From: Burkholderiales bacterium
GTDB lineage: Bacteria > Pseudomonadota > Gammaproteobacteria > Burkholderiales > SG8-39
Length of the DNA stretch: 6,543 bases
Reading direction: 5' to 3'
Assembly: GCA_029266935.1 (NCBI GenBank)
Contig: JAQSVY010000076.1
Coordinates: 1 to 6,543, forward strand
Part shown: positions 5,939-6,543 of the stretch, piece after piece
Layout: each line of letters begins with the position of its first letter
How positions within the stretch are numbered: position 1 is the stretch's first letter
The notes under the pieces: model-generated
Told to the model about the DNA's origin: nothing
What the model saw: the letters and a program-made list of their open reading frames with translations, nothing else
Databases searched by the model: none
Program-made: the position numbers and the translations under genes

Positions 5939-6543
5939 ATGTGGACTGTAGCGCAGCTCAGCGCCGACCTGGCGGCGGGGAGGACTTCGAGCCGCGATCT
6001 GGTCGAGCAGGCGCTCGGGCGCATCGCCGACAAGGACGGCGAGGGAGCGCGCGCATTCCTCAAGGTCAACGCGGAGGGGGCGCGCGCCGAGGCGGACTTC
6101 GCCGACGCCCTACGCAAGCGCGGCGCCCGCCGCTCGAGCGTCGACGGGCTGCCAGTCTCCCTCAAGGACCTCTTCGACGTCGCCGGCGAGGTGACGCGCG
6201 CCGGCTCGAAGATCATGGACAACGTCGCCCGGAAAGCCGACGCGGCTGCCGTCGCCCGGCTGCGCGCCGCGGGGGCAGTGTTCATCGGTCGTACCAATAT
6301 GGTGGAGTTCGCCTTCGGCGGGGTCGGCCTGAATCCGCACTACGGCACGCCGAAGAACCCGTGGGACCGCAAGACCGGCCGCGTTCCGGGCGGCTCCTCC
6401 TCGGGCGCCGCGGTCGCGCAGGCCGGCGGCATGTGCGTGATGGCGCTCGGCTCCGACACCGGCGGCTCGGTGCGCATTCCGGCGGCCCTGTGCGGCCTCG
6501 CCGGCTTCAAGCCGACGGCGCGCCGCGTGCCGCTCGAAGGCGC
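5939..6543 (+). CDS. Amidase-signature family amidohydrolase, N-terminal part (truncated by window edge)
   Basis: 201 complete codons from ATG 5939 to the window end, with no stop. The Ser-cisSer-Lys triad of the amidase signature family is complete: Lys76 in LPVSLKDLFDV (71-81), cis-Ser153 in VPGGSSSGAAVAQA (149-162) and nucleophile Ser177 in GSDTGGSVRIPAALCGLAGF (171-190). The spacing from cis-Ser to Ser is 24 residues, as in characterised members. The family hydrolyses amide bonds of diverse substrates. It includes GatA, but no gatC precedes this gene, so a stand-alone amidase is more likely; the substrate cannot be told. The gene is divergent from comF with 14 bp between starts, and no ribosome binding site is visible. 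TGG as the second codon followed by TVAQLSADLAAGRTSSRDLV agrees with the usual N-terminal helix of the family, supporting this start. Confidence 0.93.
   Translation, partial: MWTVAQLSADLAAGRTSSRDLVEQALGRIADKDGEGARAFLKVNAEGARAEADFADALRKRGARRSSVDGLPVSLKDLFDVAGEVTRAGSKIMDNVARKADAAAVARLRAAGAVFIGRTNMVEFAFGGVGLNPHYGTPKNPWDRKTGRVPGGSSSGAAVAQAGGMCVMALGSDTGGSVRIPAALCGLAGFKPTARRVPLEG

Noticed and set aside
5121..5951. Plus-strand open frame of 276 codons opposite trmL and comF
   Set aside because: It is antisense to two family-identified genes and has low-complexity Arg/Ala composition.
5939..6543. Assignment of the amidase as GatA of the tRNA amidotransferase
   Set aside because: The triad is shared by the whole amidase-signature family, no gatC lies upstream, and the C-terminal half and downstream gene are not visible.
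1..6543. Mobile elements, CRISPR arrays, tRNA or rRNA genes, phage or defence genes
   Set aside because: Nearly all of the sequence is occupied by identified housekeeping genes. I saw no spaced direct repeats, transposase motifs or terminal inverted repeats.

Overview
The window is a GC-rich, densely packed chromosomal segment (by eye mostly near 70% G+C). It carries eleven protein genes on both strands, almost no intergenic DNA, and no RNA gene, mobile element, CRISPR array or long repeat that I can see. Protein sequences and gene order (gpmA-envC-ctpA facing away from rhodanese-grxC-secB-gpsA, with trmL and comF next door) look like a betaproteobacterium, probably Burkholderiales or a close, perhaps uncultured, relative. 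That placement is inferred from remembered family sequences, not from a search.

Layout. Positions 1-2218 are a minus-strand operon, read right to left: gpmA (glycolytic phosphoglycerate mutase), envC (periplasmic activator of cell-wall amidases with a degenerate LytM domain) and the start of ctpA (S41 C-terminal processing protease, cut by the window edge). Positions 2219-2245 are a 27-bp divergent control region holding the self-complementary octamer ATTATAAT, which reads as a consensus -10 box on both strands. Positions 2246-4793 are a plus-strand operon: membrane-anchored rhodanese, glutaredoxin 3 (grxC), the export chaperone secB, a small exported protein with two SH3-like repeats, and gpsA (glycerol-3-phosphate dehydrogenase). 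Most junctions overlap by 1-4 nt, so translational coupling is likely. Positions 4790-5924 are a convergent minus-strand pair, comF then trmL. From 5939 to the right edge is the N-terminal part of an amidase-signature enzyme on the plus strand.

Functionally this is housekeeping: central carbon metabolism and phospholipid precursor supply (gpmA, gpsA), envelope maintenance and division (envC, ctpA), sulfur/thiol chemistry (rhodanese, grxC), protein export (secB), tRNA wobble methylation (trmL) and a phosphoribosyltransferase-like protein linked to DNA uptake (comF). I do not see an undescribed system. The points most worth a second look are the apparent CTG start of envC inside the gpmA stop codon, the palindromic -10 box that would make gpmA leaderless and leave the rhodanese almost so, and the 4-nt convergent stop overlap of gpsA and trmL.
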